Position numbers and translations under genes: made by a program. From Nocardioides panaciterrulae (GTDB lineage: Bacteria > Actinomycetota > Actinomycetes > Propionibacteriales > Nocardioidaceae): a stretch of DNA of 64,000 nucleotides. Positions 37,247-47,839 of this stretch are shown piece by piece; position 1 is the first letter of the stretch; the number at the start of each line of letters is the position of its first letter. The stretch lies in NCBI RefSeq assembly GCF_013409645.1, contig NZ_JACCBG010000001.1:372001-436000 (forward strand), in the 5' to 3' direction. The notes beneath the pieces are model-generated. The model saw only the letters and a program-made list of their open reading frames with translations, was not told the DNA's origin and did no database searches.

Positions 37247-37942
37247 TCAGCCGAGCGCGCTGCGCATCCGGTCCAGGCGCCCGGCCATCTGCGCGGCGTA
37301 CGCCCGGGCCATCGGACCGCTGCCGTTGTAGTCGTGCGCCGCGCCGGTCCAGCTGCCGGCCGCGGCGTGCAGCTGCGCGAGGTGGCGGAACCCGACCAGC
37401 ATGTTCGGGTAGGGCCGCCACGCGCCGCCCAGCCGGTCGGCCCGGTCCTGGAACGTGGGCCAGGTCAGCTGCATCGGACCCACCCCCTGCACCTCGCCGG
37501 TGCGGTGCCGCGCCCGCTTGTAGGCGCGGTACTTCGACCGGGTCACCTCGCCGGCCCCCGCGAAGACCGTGGGGTCGTGCCCGAAGACGTTGCGACCCCC
37601 TCCGGTCTCCTGCTGCAGGAACGCGCAGCCGACGTACAGGGGGATGTCCGCCGCGCGCGCGGCCCGCCGGGCCGTGCCCGCCATCGTGCAGCCGGCCCGC
37701 CGGGCCGCCTCGACCTGCGGCGGCTCCCCGGTCGAGCGCGCCCGGCCGCGCGGGCGGTCGGTCTGTGGGGGGTTCGACCCGGGACCGGCCCCGGGGTGGA
37801 CGGCCGCCGCCGAGGGACCGGTCGCCTCGGCGGGGGCGGCGGGGCCGAGGGCGGGGACGAGGAACTGGAGGAGCGTCAGGACGGCGTACAGCAGCGGCAC
37901 CACCGTGCGGGCGCGTCTGAGCGGCGGGGGGACAGCAGGCAT
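37247..37942 (-). CDS. Secreted lytic transglycosylase
   Basis: 231 residues. Hydrophobic signal segment at residues 8-40, a Pro/Gly-rich linker to about residue 70, then a compact catalytic domain: YVGCAFLQQETGGGRNVFG contains the catalytic Glu of the lysozyme-like fold, VQGVGPMQLTW is the substrate-groove motif, and NMLVGFRHLAQLH plus AAHDYNGSGPMARAYA complete it. Should cleave peptidoglycan glycan strands without hydrolysis. Upstream (37943-38209) is a 267-base region with a long hairpin and a ribosome site just before the ATG. Confidence 0.87.
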   Translation of the reverse strand: MPAVPPPLRRARTVVPLLYAVLTLLQFLVPALGPAAPAEATGPSAAAVHPGAGPGSNPPQTDRPRGRARSTGEPPQVEAARRAGCTMAGTARRAARAADIPLYVGCAFLQQETGGGRNVFGHDPTVFAGAGEVTRSKYRAYKRARHRTGEVQGVGPMQLTWPTFQDRADRLGGAWRPYPNMLVGFRHLAQLHAAAGSWTGAAHDYNGSGPMARAYAAQMAGRLDRMRSALG

Positions 37943-38079
37943 GGAGGTCTTCCTCGGAGGGGAACGGCACCCGCCGGCGGCCGCGCACGGCCGGTTGCTC
38001 CCCCGCGACGGGCTCGGGCCCGGGCGCCGGGGACCCGGACGAGCTCCTCGGGCCCCGCCGCACCCCGTGCCCGGCGGTC

Positions 38080-38127
38080 AGGACGTCCCCGGGCCGGTGC
38101 GTGGTCGCAGGCCGGCGGGGACGTCCT
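38080..38127 (-). terminator. Long stem-loop upstream of the lytic transglycosylase
   Basis: Perfect 12-bp outer arms (38080-38091 and 38116-38127), then weaker CCGG/CCGG pairing and a small TGCG/CGCA stem inside. It lies 83 bases past the stop of the Cys-rich/pentapeptide gene and 138 bases before the transglycosylase start: terminator of the first or leader structure of the second. The rest of 37943-38209 shows no gene. Confidence 0.4.
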
Positions 38128-38209
38128 CCACTGTGGCAAGAGCACCCCTGGCGGCCAAGGCAAGGGCCGGGAGTCCTTGGTCACACCGACTTCCGGCCCG
38201 AAGGCCGTC

Positions 38210-39019
38210 TCAGTCGCGGCCCCACACCGACGGCCGGCGCAGCCCCTCCGGGATCGTGGTCGCGGCGTCGCCCCGGGCCGCCTCGAGCTGCGGACCGCTG
38301 AGGAACAGCGCCTCGCGCAGGAGCGCACCCCGCAGGTCGGCCCCCCGCAGGTCGGCGCCGAGCAGGTCGGCGCGGCCCAGGTCGACGCCGCGTAGGTCGG
38401 CACCGATCAGCAGCGCGCCGCGCAGGCCGGCGTCGTGCAGCCGCCGGCGACGCAGGTCGCGGCCGGCCAGGTCGGCCCGGGTGAGGTCCGGCGCGGCGGG
38501 GTCCCGGAGCCGGCGGGCGGCGGCGGCGAGCAGCGCGCCGCACTCCTCGTGCAGCTGGTCGAGATCGGCCGTGAGCAGCTCCACGGGCGTGCGGTCGCGC
38601 AGCGCCAGCAGCCGCTCGGCCAGGTCCGCGGCGGCGCGGTCCGGCGTACGCCGGCGCACCTCCTCGAGGTGGGCGAGCATCTCGTGCAGCCGGCGCACGA
38701 CCGAGAGCACCGCCGCCATCTCGCCGAGGTCGTCGTGGTCGCGCCAGGACGTCCCGGCGTAGGTCACCTGGGAGACGTGCTGGCCGGCCCCGAAGCAGTC
38801 GAAGACCGCACAGCCCGGCCAGCCCCGCTCGCGCAGGTCGGCGTGGATGCCGCAGCGGTCGTCGTCGCGGAGGTGGCCGCAGGGCACCCCGCCGGGCTTG
38901 TCCGCCCCGAACCCGGCGTCGCGCCGGTAGGGCAGCAGCACGCAGCACAGCGCGAAGCACCGCGAGCAGTCGGCCACCAGCTCGAGGTCCCGGCCGGGGG
39001 TGGGCGAGGGGGTCGGCAC
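38210..39019 (-). CDS. Cys-rich (YkgJ-like) domain fused to pentapeptide repeats
   Basis: 269 residues from a GTG near 39019. Residues 15-85 contain eight cysteines in motifs such as DCSRCFALCC, PCGHL, DRCGIH, GCAVFDC, the layout of the putative zinc/iron-chelating CxxCxxCC family. The central part is helical. Residues about 195-250 are pentapeptide repeats (ADLRGVDLGRADLLGADLRG style, about eleven units), forming a right-handed beta-helix rod. The combination is uncommon; function unknown. Divergent from clpB, whose HAIR operator lies between the two starts. Confidence 0.8.
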   Translation of the reverse strand: MPTPSPTPGRDLELVADCSRCFALCCVLLPYRRDAGFGADKPGGVPCGHLRDDDRCGIHADLRERGWPGCAVFDCFGAGQHVSQVTYAGTSWRDHDDLGEMAAVLSVVRRLHEMLAHLEEVRRRTPDRAAADLAERLLALRDRTPVELLTADLDQLHEECGALLAAAARRLRDPAAPDLTRADLAGRDLRRRRLHDAGLRGALLIGADLRGVDLGRADLLGADLRGADLRGALLREALFLSGPQLEAARGDAATTIPEGLRRPSVWGRD

Positions 39020-39105
39020 CCGCCGATCCTCGCACCCGCCGTGGCCGCGCGGCCGGCCGAGGCGGGGGCACACCCTCGGCCACCTGATTTGGAAAAATCA
39101 TCAAA

Positions 39106-39126
39106 GTTGAGCGGAACAGACTCAAC
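39106..39126 (+). promoter_or_regulatory. HAIR-like HspR operator upstream of clpB
   Basis: GTTGAGC-GGAACAG-ACTCAAC has seven-base arms (one mismatch) around a seven-base spacer, 77 bases before clpB. It matches the dnaK-upstream element arm for arm, so clpB belongs to the same HspR regulon. It also lies 87 bases from the divergent Cys-rich/pentapeptide gene. Confidence 0.8.
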
Positions 39127-39202
39127 TTCTGGTGCGTTGGCAGAAGTGACGAGCACACTGGGTGCCGTCCGTGGGGACCTGTTGGCAGGAGAAGACACGC
39201 AG

Positions 39203-41788
<2,586 letters not shown>

Positions 41789-41813
41789 CCGGCCGTTTGG
41801 TGGAATGGGCGGC

Positions 41814-42848
41814 ATGAGCAGCCCCTCCCGGCCACCCGCGGCACCGGCCCGTCCCCGCCAGGTCACCCTGGCGGCCACCCTGATCATGGGCGGGTCGGTG
41901 CTGCTGGTGCTCACCGCGTTCGAGCGGATGAACGGGCTGCACAGCCTGGAGACCCAGCAGGCGGTCCGGGACTTCGTCGGCGGCCCTCCCGGCTCCGACC
42001 TCGGGATCAGCGCCGCCGGCGTGCTCGACGCGCTGCGGGTCGTGTGCCTGGTGGCCGCGGGGTGTGCGACCGCCGCGGCGATCCTCGGCTTCGAGGTGCT
42101 GCGTCGCAACCGCGCGGCCAGGGTGGTGCTGACGGTGCTGGCGGCGCCGCTGTTCCTCAGCGGGCTGGTCACCGGCGGCTTCCTGTCCTCGGTGGTCGCC
42201 GCCGCGTCGGTGATGCTGTGGCTGCAGCCGTCGCGGGACTGGTTCCGCGGCATCCCCACGGCCGCGGCGCCCGCGGCCTCCGGGGCCCGCACCCGGCCCG
42301 GGGCCGGCGCGACGCCGGGGGAGGCTCCGGGGAGCACGGGTACGCCGGCGCACGTGGCCTGGCCCCCGCAGCCGTGGGAGCGGACCGAGCACCTGCCCCG
42401 GCTGGCCACCGAACCCGGCGTACGCCCGCCGGCGCTGGCCTGGGCGTGCGGGCTGGCCTGGCTGTTCGCCGGCCTGACCGCGGTGCTGATGACGGCGAGC
42501 ATCGCGCTGCTCGCGACCAGCCCGGACGCGGTGTTCGCGGAGCTGCACCGGCAGGACCCCCAGCTGGCCGAGGCCGGGCTGGGTGACGACGTGCTGCGCA
42601 CCGCCACGTTCGTGCTCGGCGGCGTGCTGGTGGTCTGGTCCGTGGTGGCGGTGGTGGTCGCGGTGCTGGCGTTCCGCCGGGTGCGCTGGGCGCGGATCGC
42701 CCTGCTGGTCTCGGCGCTCGCCTCGGCGGGCTGCTGCCTGCTCGCGAGCGTGGGCCAGTTCCTGATGCTGGTGCCGCTGGCGGCCAGCGTGGTCGCGGTC
42801 GCGCTGCTGGTCCGGCCCGACGTGAAGGCCTGGTTCGACCGACGCTGA
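41814..42848 (+). CDS. Polytopic membrane protein, unknown function
   Basis: 344 residues (start at 41814 or ATG 41805). Two groups of hydrophobic helices (about residues 17-40, 68-95, 100-145; and 220-250, 270-300, 305-335) flank a hydrophilic Pro/Ala/Gly-rich loop (about 150-215). The two groups look like a duplicated helical bundle. It is 25 bases after clpB and may be co-transcribed; no conserved motif recognised. The downstream gap up to the convergent aminotransferase is entirely a 22-bp tandem repeat. Confidence 0.75.
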   Translation: MSSPSRPPAAPARPRQVTLAATLIMGGSVLLVLTAFERMNGLHSLETQQAVRDFVGGPPGSDLGISAAGVLDALRVVCLVAAGCATAAAILGFEVLRRNRAARVVLTVLAAPLFLSGLVTGGFLSSVVAAASVMLWLQPSRDWFRGIPTAAAPAASGARTRPGAGATPGEAPGSTGTPAHVAWPPQPWERTEHLPRLATEPGVRPPALAWACGLAWLFAGLTAVLMTASIALLATSPDAVFAELHRQDPQLAEAGLGDDVLRTATFVLGGVLVVWSVVAVVVAVLAFRRVRWARIALLVSALASAGCCLLASVGQFLMLVPLAASVVAVALLVRPDVKAWFDRR

Positions 42849-42855
42849 GCTGGGC

Positions 42856-42965
42856 CGGCGGGGGGCCCAACTCAACCCGGCGCGAGGCCCGACTCAACCC
42901 GGCGCGAGGCCCGACTCAACCCGGCGGGGGGCCCAACTCAACGCGGCGGGGGGCCCAACTCAACG
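42856..42965. repeat. Five 22-bp tandem repeats between convergent genes
   Basis: Exactly five 22-base units (42856, 42878, 42900, 42922, 42944) with two versions of the middle: CGGCGGGGGGCCCAACTCAA and CGGCGCGAGGCCCGACTCAA. The array starts seven bases after one stop codon and ends two bases before the other gene's stop at 42968. Confidence 0.88.
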
Positions 42966-42967
42966 GG

Positions 42968-44134
42968 TCAGGCGTGCAGGTCGGCGCCCTTGAGCCGGCG
43001 CAGGCCCTCCTCGATCATCGCCGGCTCCTTGCAGAACGCCCAGCGCACGAGGTGCCGGCCGGCGCCGGGTGCGGACGGGTCGTCGTAGAAGACCTGGGTG
43101 GGGATGGCCACGACCCCGGCGCGCTCGGGCAGCGCGGTGCAGAACGCGCGGCCGTCCTCCCAGCCCAGCGCCGAGACGTCGGTGTTGACGAAGTAGGTGC
43201 CCTCCGGGACCCGGACGCCGAGCCCGGCCTCGGCCAGCCCGGCGCACAGCAGGTCGCGGCGCTCCTCGAGTCCGGCGGCCAGCTGCCGCGGCCAGTCCGG
43301 CTCCTCGTCGAGGGCCAGCGCCACCGCCGGCTGCAGGGGGGAGCCGGAGGTGAACGTCAGCCACTGCTTGGCTGCCAGCACCGCGCCGACCAGGTGGGCG
43401 GGCCCGGTGGCCCAGCCGACCTTCCAGCCGGTGAAGGAGTACGACTTGCCGGCGCTGGACAGCGTCAGCGTCCGCTCGGCCATCCCGGGCAGCGTGGCCA
43501 GCGGCACGTGCCGGTGGCCGGTGAAGGTCAGGTGCTCGTAGACCTCGTCGGTCACCACGACCAGGTCGTGCTCGGTCGCGACGTCCGCGACGACGGCCAG
43601 CTCCTCGGGGGTGAGCACGGTGCCGGTGGGGTTGTGCGGGCTGTTCAGCAGGATCAGCCGGGTCCGCTCGCTCACCGCCGCGCGCAGTTCGTCGGCGTCC
43701 AGGCGGAAGTCGGGGGCGCGCAGCGTCACCGGACGGCGTACGCCGCCGGCCATCTGGATCATCGCGACGTAGGAGTCGTAGTAGGGCTCGAGCACCACCA
43801 CCTCGTCGCCGGGGTCGACCAGCCCGAGCAGCGCGGCCGCGATCCCCTCGGTGCAGCCGGTGGTCACCACCACCTCGGTGTCGGGGTCGAGCTCCAGCCC
43901 GTAGTTGCGCCGCTGGTGGCGCGCGATCGCCTGCCGCAGGGCGGGGACGCCGGGGCCTGGCGCGTACTGGTTCTGGCCGTGCTCGAGCGCCTCGACCGCG
44001 CGGGCGATCACCGACGGCGGGCCGTCGACGTCCGGGAAGCCCTGGCCGAGGTTGACCGACCCGGTCCGCGCGGCCAGCGCGGACATCTCGGAGAAGATGG
44101 TCGCAGGGATGCCCTGCAGGCGGGAGGCGAGCAT
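42968..44134 (-). CDS. PLP-dependent aminotransferase (DapC/YbdL-like)
   Basis: 388 residues, fold type I aminotransferase. NQYAPGPGVPALRQAIA is the substrate-binding loop; LLNSPHNPTGTVL the cofactor-ring contact; TDEVYEHL the Asp that binds pyridine nitrogen; and SSAGKSYSFTGWKVGW the internal aldimine Lys and phosphate-binding Arg/Lys segment. Closest feel is N-succinyldiaminopimelate aminotransferase DapC of actinobacteria (lysine/DAP biosynthesis) or kynurenine/methionine aminotransferases. Start ATG 44132-44134; convergent with the membrane-protein gene, divergent from pyrE. Confidence 0.88.
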   Translation of the reverse strand: MLASRLQGIPATIFSEMSALAARTGSVNLGQGFPDVDGPPSVIARAVEALEHGQNQYAPGPGVPALRQAIARHQRRNYGLELDPDTEVVVTTGCTEGIAAALLGLVDPGDEVVVLEPYYDSYVAMIQMAGGVRRPVTLRAPDFRLDADELRAAVSERTRLILLNSPHNPTGTVLTPEELAVVADVATEHDLVVVTDEVYEHLTFTGHRHVPLATLPGMAERTLTLSSAGKSYSFTGWKVGWATGPAHLVGAVLAAKQWLTFTSGSPLQPAVALALDEEPDWPRQLAAGLEERRDLLCAGLAEAGLGVRVPEGTYFVNTDVSALGWEDGRAFCTALPERAGVVAIPTQVFYDDPSAPGAGRHLVRWAFCKEPAMIEEGLRRLKGADLHA

Positions 44135-44166
44135 GGGTCCGAACCTAACGCGGATACCCTGCGGGC

Positions 44167-44706
44167 GTGACCAACGCTGATCTCGAACTCGCCCGTGACA
44201 TCGACGCCCGCTGCCGCCTGACCGGGGAGTTCACCCTGCGCTCGGGCCAGGTGTCCTCGGAGTACTTCGACAAGTACCTCTTCGAGTCCGACCCCCGGCT
44301 GCTGCACCGGGTCGCCCAGCAGATGCGCGACCTGCTGCCGGCCGACACCGAGCTGCTCGGCGGCCTCGAGCTCGGCGGGATCCCGATCGCCACCGCGCTC
44401 AGTGGCCTGACCGGGCTGCCGGCGCTGTTCGTGCGCAAGAAGGCCAAGGAGTACGGCACCTGCAAGCTCGCCGAGGGCCCGGAGGTCGCCGGCCGGCGGA
44501 TCACGATCATCGAGGACGTGATCACCACCGGGGGCGCGGTCCGCGACGCGACCCGGGCCCTGCGCGACGCCGGCGCCGTCGTCGAGGTGGTCGTCTGCGC
44601 GATCGACCGCAGCCCCGCGGGCGAGAACCCGCTGGCCGACGTCGCCCTCGAGGTGCGCCCGGTGCTCACCAAGGCCGAGCTGGACGCGGTGCAGGCCCGG
44701 AGCTGA
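44167..44706 (+). CDS. pyrE: Orotate phosphoribosyltransferase
   Basis: 179 residues, GTG start 32 bases from the divergent aminotransferase start. Transfers ribose-phosphate from PRPP to orotate in pyrimidine synthesis. FTLRSGQVSSEYFDKY (orotate loop), GGLELGGIPIATAL, FVRKKAKEYGTCKLAEG (mobile Lys loop) and the PRPP signature ITIIEDVITTGGAVRDAT near 113 are all present. Family-typical length. A hairpin follows the stop. Confidence 0.96.
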   Translation: MTNADLELARDIDARCRLTGEFTLRSGQVSSEYFDKYLFESDPRLLHRVAQQMRDLLPADTELLGGLELGGIPIATALSGLTGLPALFVRKKAKEYGTCKLAEGPEVAGRRITIIEDVITTGGAVRDATRALRDAGAVVEVVVCAIDRSPAGENPLADVALEVRPVLTKAELDAVQARS

Positions 44707-44727
44707 CCGCCGCCCACGCCCTCGATC

Positions 44728-44747
44728 GGAGCCGGCGGTGCGGCTCC
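44728..44747. terminator. Terminator hairpin between pyrE and lacI-type gene
   Basis: GGAGCCG-GCGGTG-CGGCTCC, perfect seven-base arms, between two convergent genes (stops at 44706 and 44749). Confidence 0.6.
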
Positions 44748-44748
44748 C

Positions 44749-45762
44749 TCACCCGGTCGTCTCGGGTCGGCTGGGTGCCGGGCCGGAGGAGGCCCGGACG
44801 ATCAGCTCGGTCGGCAGCGTGACCCGCTCGTGGGCGTCGGGACGGCCCGGACCGGAGTGTCCGAGCATGCTGACCAGGAGGTCCACCGCCCGACGCCCGG
44901 CGTCGCTGACGGCGCCGCCCAGCGTGGTCAGCGCCGGCTGGACCAAGGAGGCGGCGAAGGTGTTGTCGAAGCCGACGACGCTGACTTCGTCGGGCACCCT
45001 CACGCCTCGGTCCGCGAGCCGGCGCATGATGCCGATCGCCAGCAGGTCGTTGTGCGCCACGATCGCGGTCGCGCCGGTGCGCACGGCTGCGTCGGCGGCG
45101 CTGCTGCCGTTGGCCACCGTCGGGGTGTACGGGCCCGCCCGGTGGACCTCGAGGTCGTACTCCGCGGCCCCCGCGGAGAGCGCGGCCCAGCGCACCGCGC
45201 CCATCCAGGAGCTCGGCGGGCCCGCACAGTAGGCCAGGGACCGGTGCCCCAACGAGGAGAGGTGCTCCAGGATCTGTCGGCAGCCCGAACCCATGTCCAG
45301 GGTGACGCTGAGGATGCCCGGAAGCTCGCGGCTCAGCAGTACGACGGGGTGCTCGGCGGCGATGTCGCGCAGGTCCTGGTCCGGGAGCCGGCTCGCGGCC
45401 AGCACGAACCCGCCGACCGAGCCCGCCAGCCCCCGGATCTGCTCGAGCTCGATCTGCGGTGACTCCTCGCAGTTGACCAGCACCAGGGTCGATCCGGCGG
45501 CCCGCGCTCGCAGCTCGGCGCCCCGGATCAGCTCGAAGTAGTGCGGGTTGGTGATGTCGGAGACCAGCATCGCGATCGTGCGGTGGCCGTCCGTCGTCCG
45601 CCCCGGACCCTTGTTGCCCGGCCGGTAGCCCAGCTCCTCGGCCGCGGCGAGCACCCGGTCCCGGGTGGCGGGGTTGACCCGGCCCGGCATCGCGAACGCC
45701 CGCGAGACCGTCGAGGGCGCGACGCCCGCGTGCCGGGCCACGTCGTAGATCGTCACCTTCAC
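44749..45762 (-). CDS. LacI-family regulator of the TRAP/shikimate island
   Basis: About 337 residues from GTG 45762 (KVTIYDVARHAGVAPSTVSRAF, the LacI DNA-binding helix with VSRA hinge); a longer frame to ATG 45798 would add 12 residues ahead of the usual start. The periplasmic-binding-like effector domain follows (HRTIAMLVSDITNPHYFELIRGAE to SLVQPALTTLGGAVSDAGRRAVDLL), with the usual core VVGFDNTFAASLV. Binds a pathway compound. It is divergent from the TRAP genes with a LacI-type palindrome between, so autoregulation and control of the island is expected. Confidence 0.9.
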   Translation of the reverse strand: MKVTIYDVARHAGVAPSTVSRAFAMPGRVNPATRDRVLAAAEELGYRPGNKGPGRTTDGHRTIAMLVSDITNPHYFELIRGAELRARAAGSTLVLVNCEESPQIELEQIRGLAGSVGGFVLAASRLPDQDLRDIAAEHPVVLLSRELPGILSVTLDMGSGCRQILEHLSSLGHRSLAYCAGPPSSWMGAVRWAALSAGAAEYDLEVHRAGPYTPTVANGSSAADAAVRTGATAIVAHNDLLAIGIMRRLADRGVRVPDEVSVVGFDNTFAASLVQPALTTLGGAVSDAGRRAVDLLVSMLGHSGPGRPDAHERVTLPTELIVRASSGPAPSRPETTG

Positions 45763-45791
45763 GAGGCGATGGAACACCACGATGGCAACTT

Positions 45792-45809
45792 TTGGCAACG
45801 TATTGCAAC
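45792..45809. promoter_or_regulatory. Candidate LacI-family operator
   Basis: TTGGCAA-CG-TATTGCAAC is a partly symmetric element (GCAA-CGTA-TTGC core), CG-centred as LacI/PurR-type operators are. It lies in the intergenic region between the LacI-type gene and the TRAP operon, 79 bases before dctQ. Confidence 0.5.
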
Positions 45810-45887
45810 AGTTTCCACTTTGTTTCTAGGGTCGGGCCCGTTGTGAGTGCCGCCACAGCCCTGTGGTGGGAACCGAAGGAGGTCCTC

Positions 45888-46499
45888 GTGGATGCCGTCC
45901 CCCTGGCAGAGCCGAGCCCCCGGCCCTCCGGGCCACCGGCCGGACCGACCGGCGTATCGCCGGCCCAGCGCGTGCTGCGCGTGGTCACCGCCGTCGAGGT
46001 CGGGCTCGCGGCGATCGCCGTGACGCTGATCTTCCTGCTGGTGCTCGTCCAGGCCGGGCAGCGCTACCTGCCGATCGAGGGCTGGACCTGGACCGGCGAG
46101 CTCGCCCGCTACAGCCTGGTGTGGATGACCTTCGTGCTCGCCGGCGTCCTGGTGACCCGCGACGGCCACATCGCCCTGCAGGTCGTCGACTCGATCCCCT
46201 CGCCGATGATCGTGCGCGGGATCCACGTCCTCGCCGACCTCCTCGTCGCCGCCACCGGGGCCGGCTTCGCCTGGGCGTGCTGGAGCCTGATCGGTGAGTC
46301 CGGGCACCTCGACTCCCCCTCGATGGGGATGCCGATGCAGTGGGTCTACCTGCTCCCGATGCTCGGATTCCTCAGCACCGCGGTCCGCGCGCTGGTGGCC
46401 GCCGTGCTCGTCGCGAAGGACGGCGTTCCCGAGAAGCACGGCGACGCCGCCGGCGCCGAGAGCCTGACCCTCACGGCCGGCGAGGAGGCCCGCGCATGA
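45888..46499 (+). CDS. dctQ: TRAP transporter small membrane subunit
   Basis: 203 residues from GTG 45888, with GAAGGAGG before it; a longer frame exists upstream but has no ribosome site. Hydrophilic Pro/Ala-rich N-terminus (residues 1-28), then four membrane helices (about 36-58, 70-90, 110-140, 150-175), the usual DctQ topology, with GWTWTGELARYSLVWMTF as the family's conserved piece. Pairs with DctM to form the channel. Ends in an ATGA overlap with the next gene. Substrate discussed under the binding protein. Confidence 0.88.
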   Translation: MDAVPLAEPSPRPSGPPAGPTGVSPAQRVLRVVTAVEVGLAAIAVTLIFLLVLVQAGQRYLPIEGWTWTGELARYSLVWMTFVLAGVLVTRDGHIALQVVDSIPSPMIVRGIHVLADLLVAATGAGFAWACWSLIGESGHLDSPSMGMPMQWVYLLPMLGFLSTAVRALVAAVLVAKDGVPEKHGDAAGAESLTLTAGEEARA

Positions 46500-47770
46500 C
46501 CGTCACCCTGCTGCTGGTCGCGATCTTCGTGCTGCTCCTGCTGCGCGTGCCGGTCGCCTTCGCCTTCCTGGGCCCCGGCCTGGCCTACCTGGTCCTCACC
46601 GGCCAGTCGGTGGGCCTCGCGATGCGACTGGTCACCAACTCCACGGCCAGCTTCCCGCTGCTGGCGGTCCCCCTGTTCATCCTGCTCGGCTCCCTGGCCA
46701 ACCACGCCGGCATCGCCGACCGCCTCTTCGACTTCGCGCTCGCGCTGATGGGCCGGGTGCGCGGGGGCCTCGGCTTCGTCAGCATCGGCGTCAGCCTCGG
46801 CTTCTCCTGGATGAGCGGGTCCGCCGTGGCCGACGCGGCCGCCCTGAGCAAGGTCGAGATCCCGGCGATGCTGCGCAACGGCTACTCGATGCGCTTCGGC
46901 CTCGGCGTGGTCGGCTCCTCGGCGCTGATCGCTCCGGTGATGCCGCCGAGCATCCCCGCGGTGATCTACGCCGGCCTCGCCGCGGTCTCGACGGGAGCGC
47001 TGTTCGCCGCCTCGGTCGTCCCCGCGATCTTGATGGCGCTCGGCCTGTGCGTCGTCGTGTTCGTGCTGGTGCGCCGCCAGCCCGACATCGTGCACACCGG
47101 CTTCGCGTGGGAGCGGGTACGCCGCACCGGCGCCCGGGTGATCGGCCCCCTGGGGGCGCCGGTGATCATCCTCGGCGGCATCCTCTACGGGCTGTTCACC
47201 CCGACCGAGGCGGCCGCGGTCGGGGCCCTCTACATGCTGCTGCTCGGCTTCGCCTACGGCACGCTGCGCCTGCGCGACCTGCCCCGCGTGCTGTCGGAGA
47301 CCGTGACGACCACCGCGGCCATCATGCTGATCGTCTCCTCGGCCGCCCTGCTCGGCTATGTCCTGGCCCGGGAGCGGGTGCCGCAGGACCTCTCCGAGCT
47401 GGTGCTCAGCCTCACCTCGGACGGCACCGTCTTCCTGCTGCTGGTCGCCGTGCTGATGCTCATCCTGGGCACGGTCGTGGACGCCACCGCGATCCTCGTG
47501 CTCACCGTGCCGATCCTCATGCCGATCGGCCTGCACCTCGGCGTGGACCCGATCAACCTCGGCGTGCTGATGATCATCTCCTTGATGATCGGGCTGCTCA
47601 CGCCGCCGGTCGGCACCGTCCTCTACGTGCTCAGCTCCACCCAGCGGGTGCCGGTCGGGCAGGTCTTCGCAGGCACCCTGCCGTTCCTGGTGCCGCTGCT
47701 GGTCGTCTGCCTGCTGGTCATCTTCGTCCCCGGCGTCGTGACCTGGCTCCCCACCCATCTCGGGCTCTAG
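46496..47770 (+). CDS. dctM: TRAP transporter large membrane subunit
   Basis: 424 residues, twelve to thirteen hydrophobic segments, ATG overlapping the dctQ stop. Conserved DctM pieces: RVPVAFAFLGPGLAYLVLTG, GFSWMSGSAVADAAALSKVEIPAM (Na+-binding and gate region), PVMPPSIPAVIYAGLAAVSTGALF, GLFTPTEAAAVGALYML and the C-terminal DPINLGVLMIISLMIGLLTPP. Mediates Na+- or H+-driven import of an organic acid delivered by DctP. Confidence 0.95.
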   Translation: MTVTLLLVAIFVLLLLRVPVAFAFLGPGLAYLVLTGQSVGLAMRLVTNSTASFPLLAVPLFILLGSLANHAGIADRLFDFALALMGRVRGGLGFVSIGVSLGFSWMSGSAVADAAALSKVEIPAMLRNGYSMRFGLGVVGSSALIAPVMPPSIPAVIYAGLAAVSTGALFAASVVPAILMALGLCVVVFVLVRRQPDIVHTGFAWERVRRTGARVIGPLGAPVIILGGILYGLFTPTEAAAVGALYMLLLGFAYGTLRLRDLPRVLSETVTTTAAIMLIVSSAALLGYVLARERVPQDLSELVLSLTSDGTVFLLLVAVLMLILGTVVDATAILVLTVPILMPIGLHLGVDPINLGVLMIISLMIGLLTPPVGTVLYVLSSTQRVPVGQVFAGTLPFLVPLLVVCLLVIFVPGVVTWLPTHLGL

Positions 47771-47839
47771 CCCCACCGCTGCACGCACCCCCTCCCGGCG
47801 CGCCGTCCGGTGCGCCCCCACCCGAAGGAAGAGACACCG

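Noticed and set aside
37943..38209. Cyclic-di-AMP (ydaO) riboswitch
   Set aside because: Attractive by context, but the GGGGTGAA and CCGAACCCGACAGC core motifs could not be found, so no riboswitch was called.
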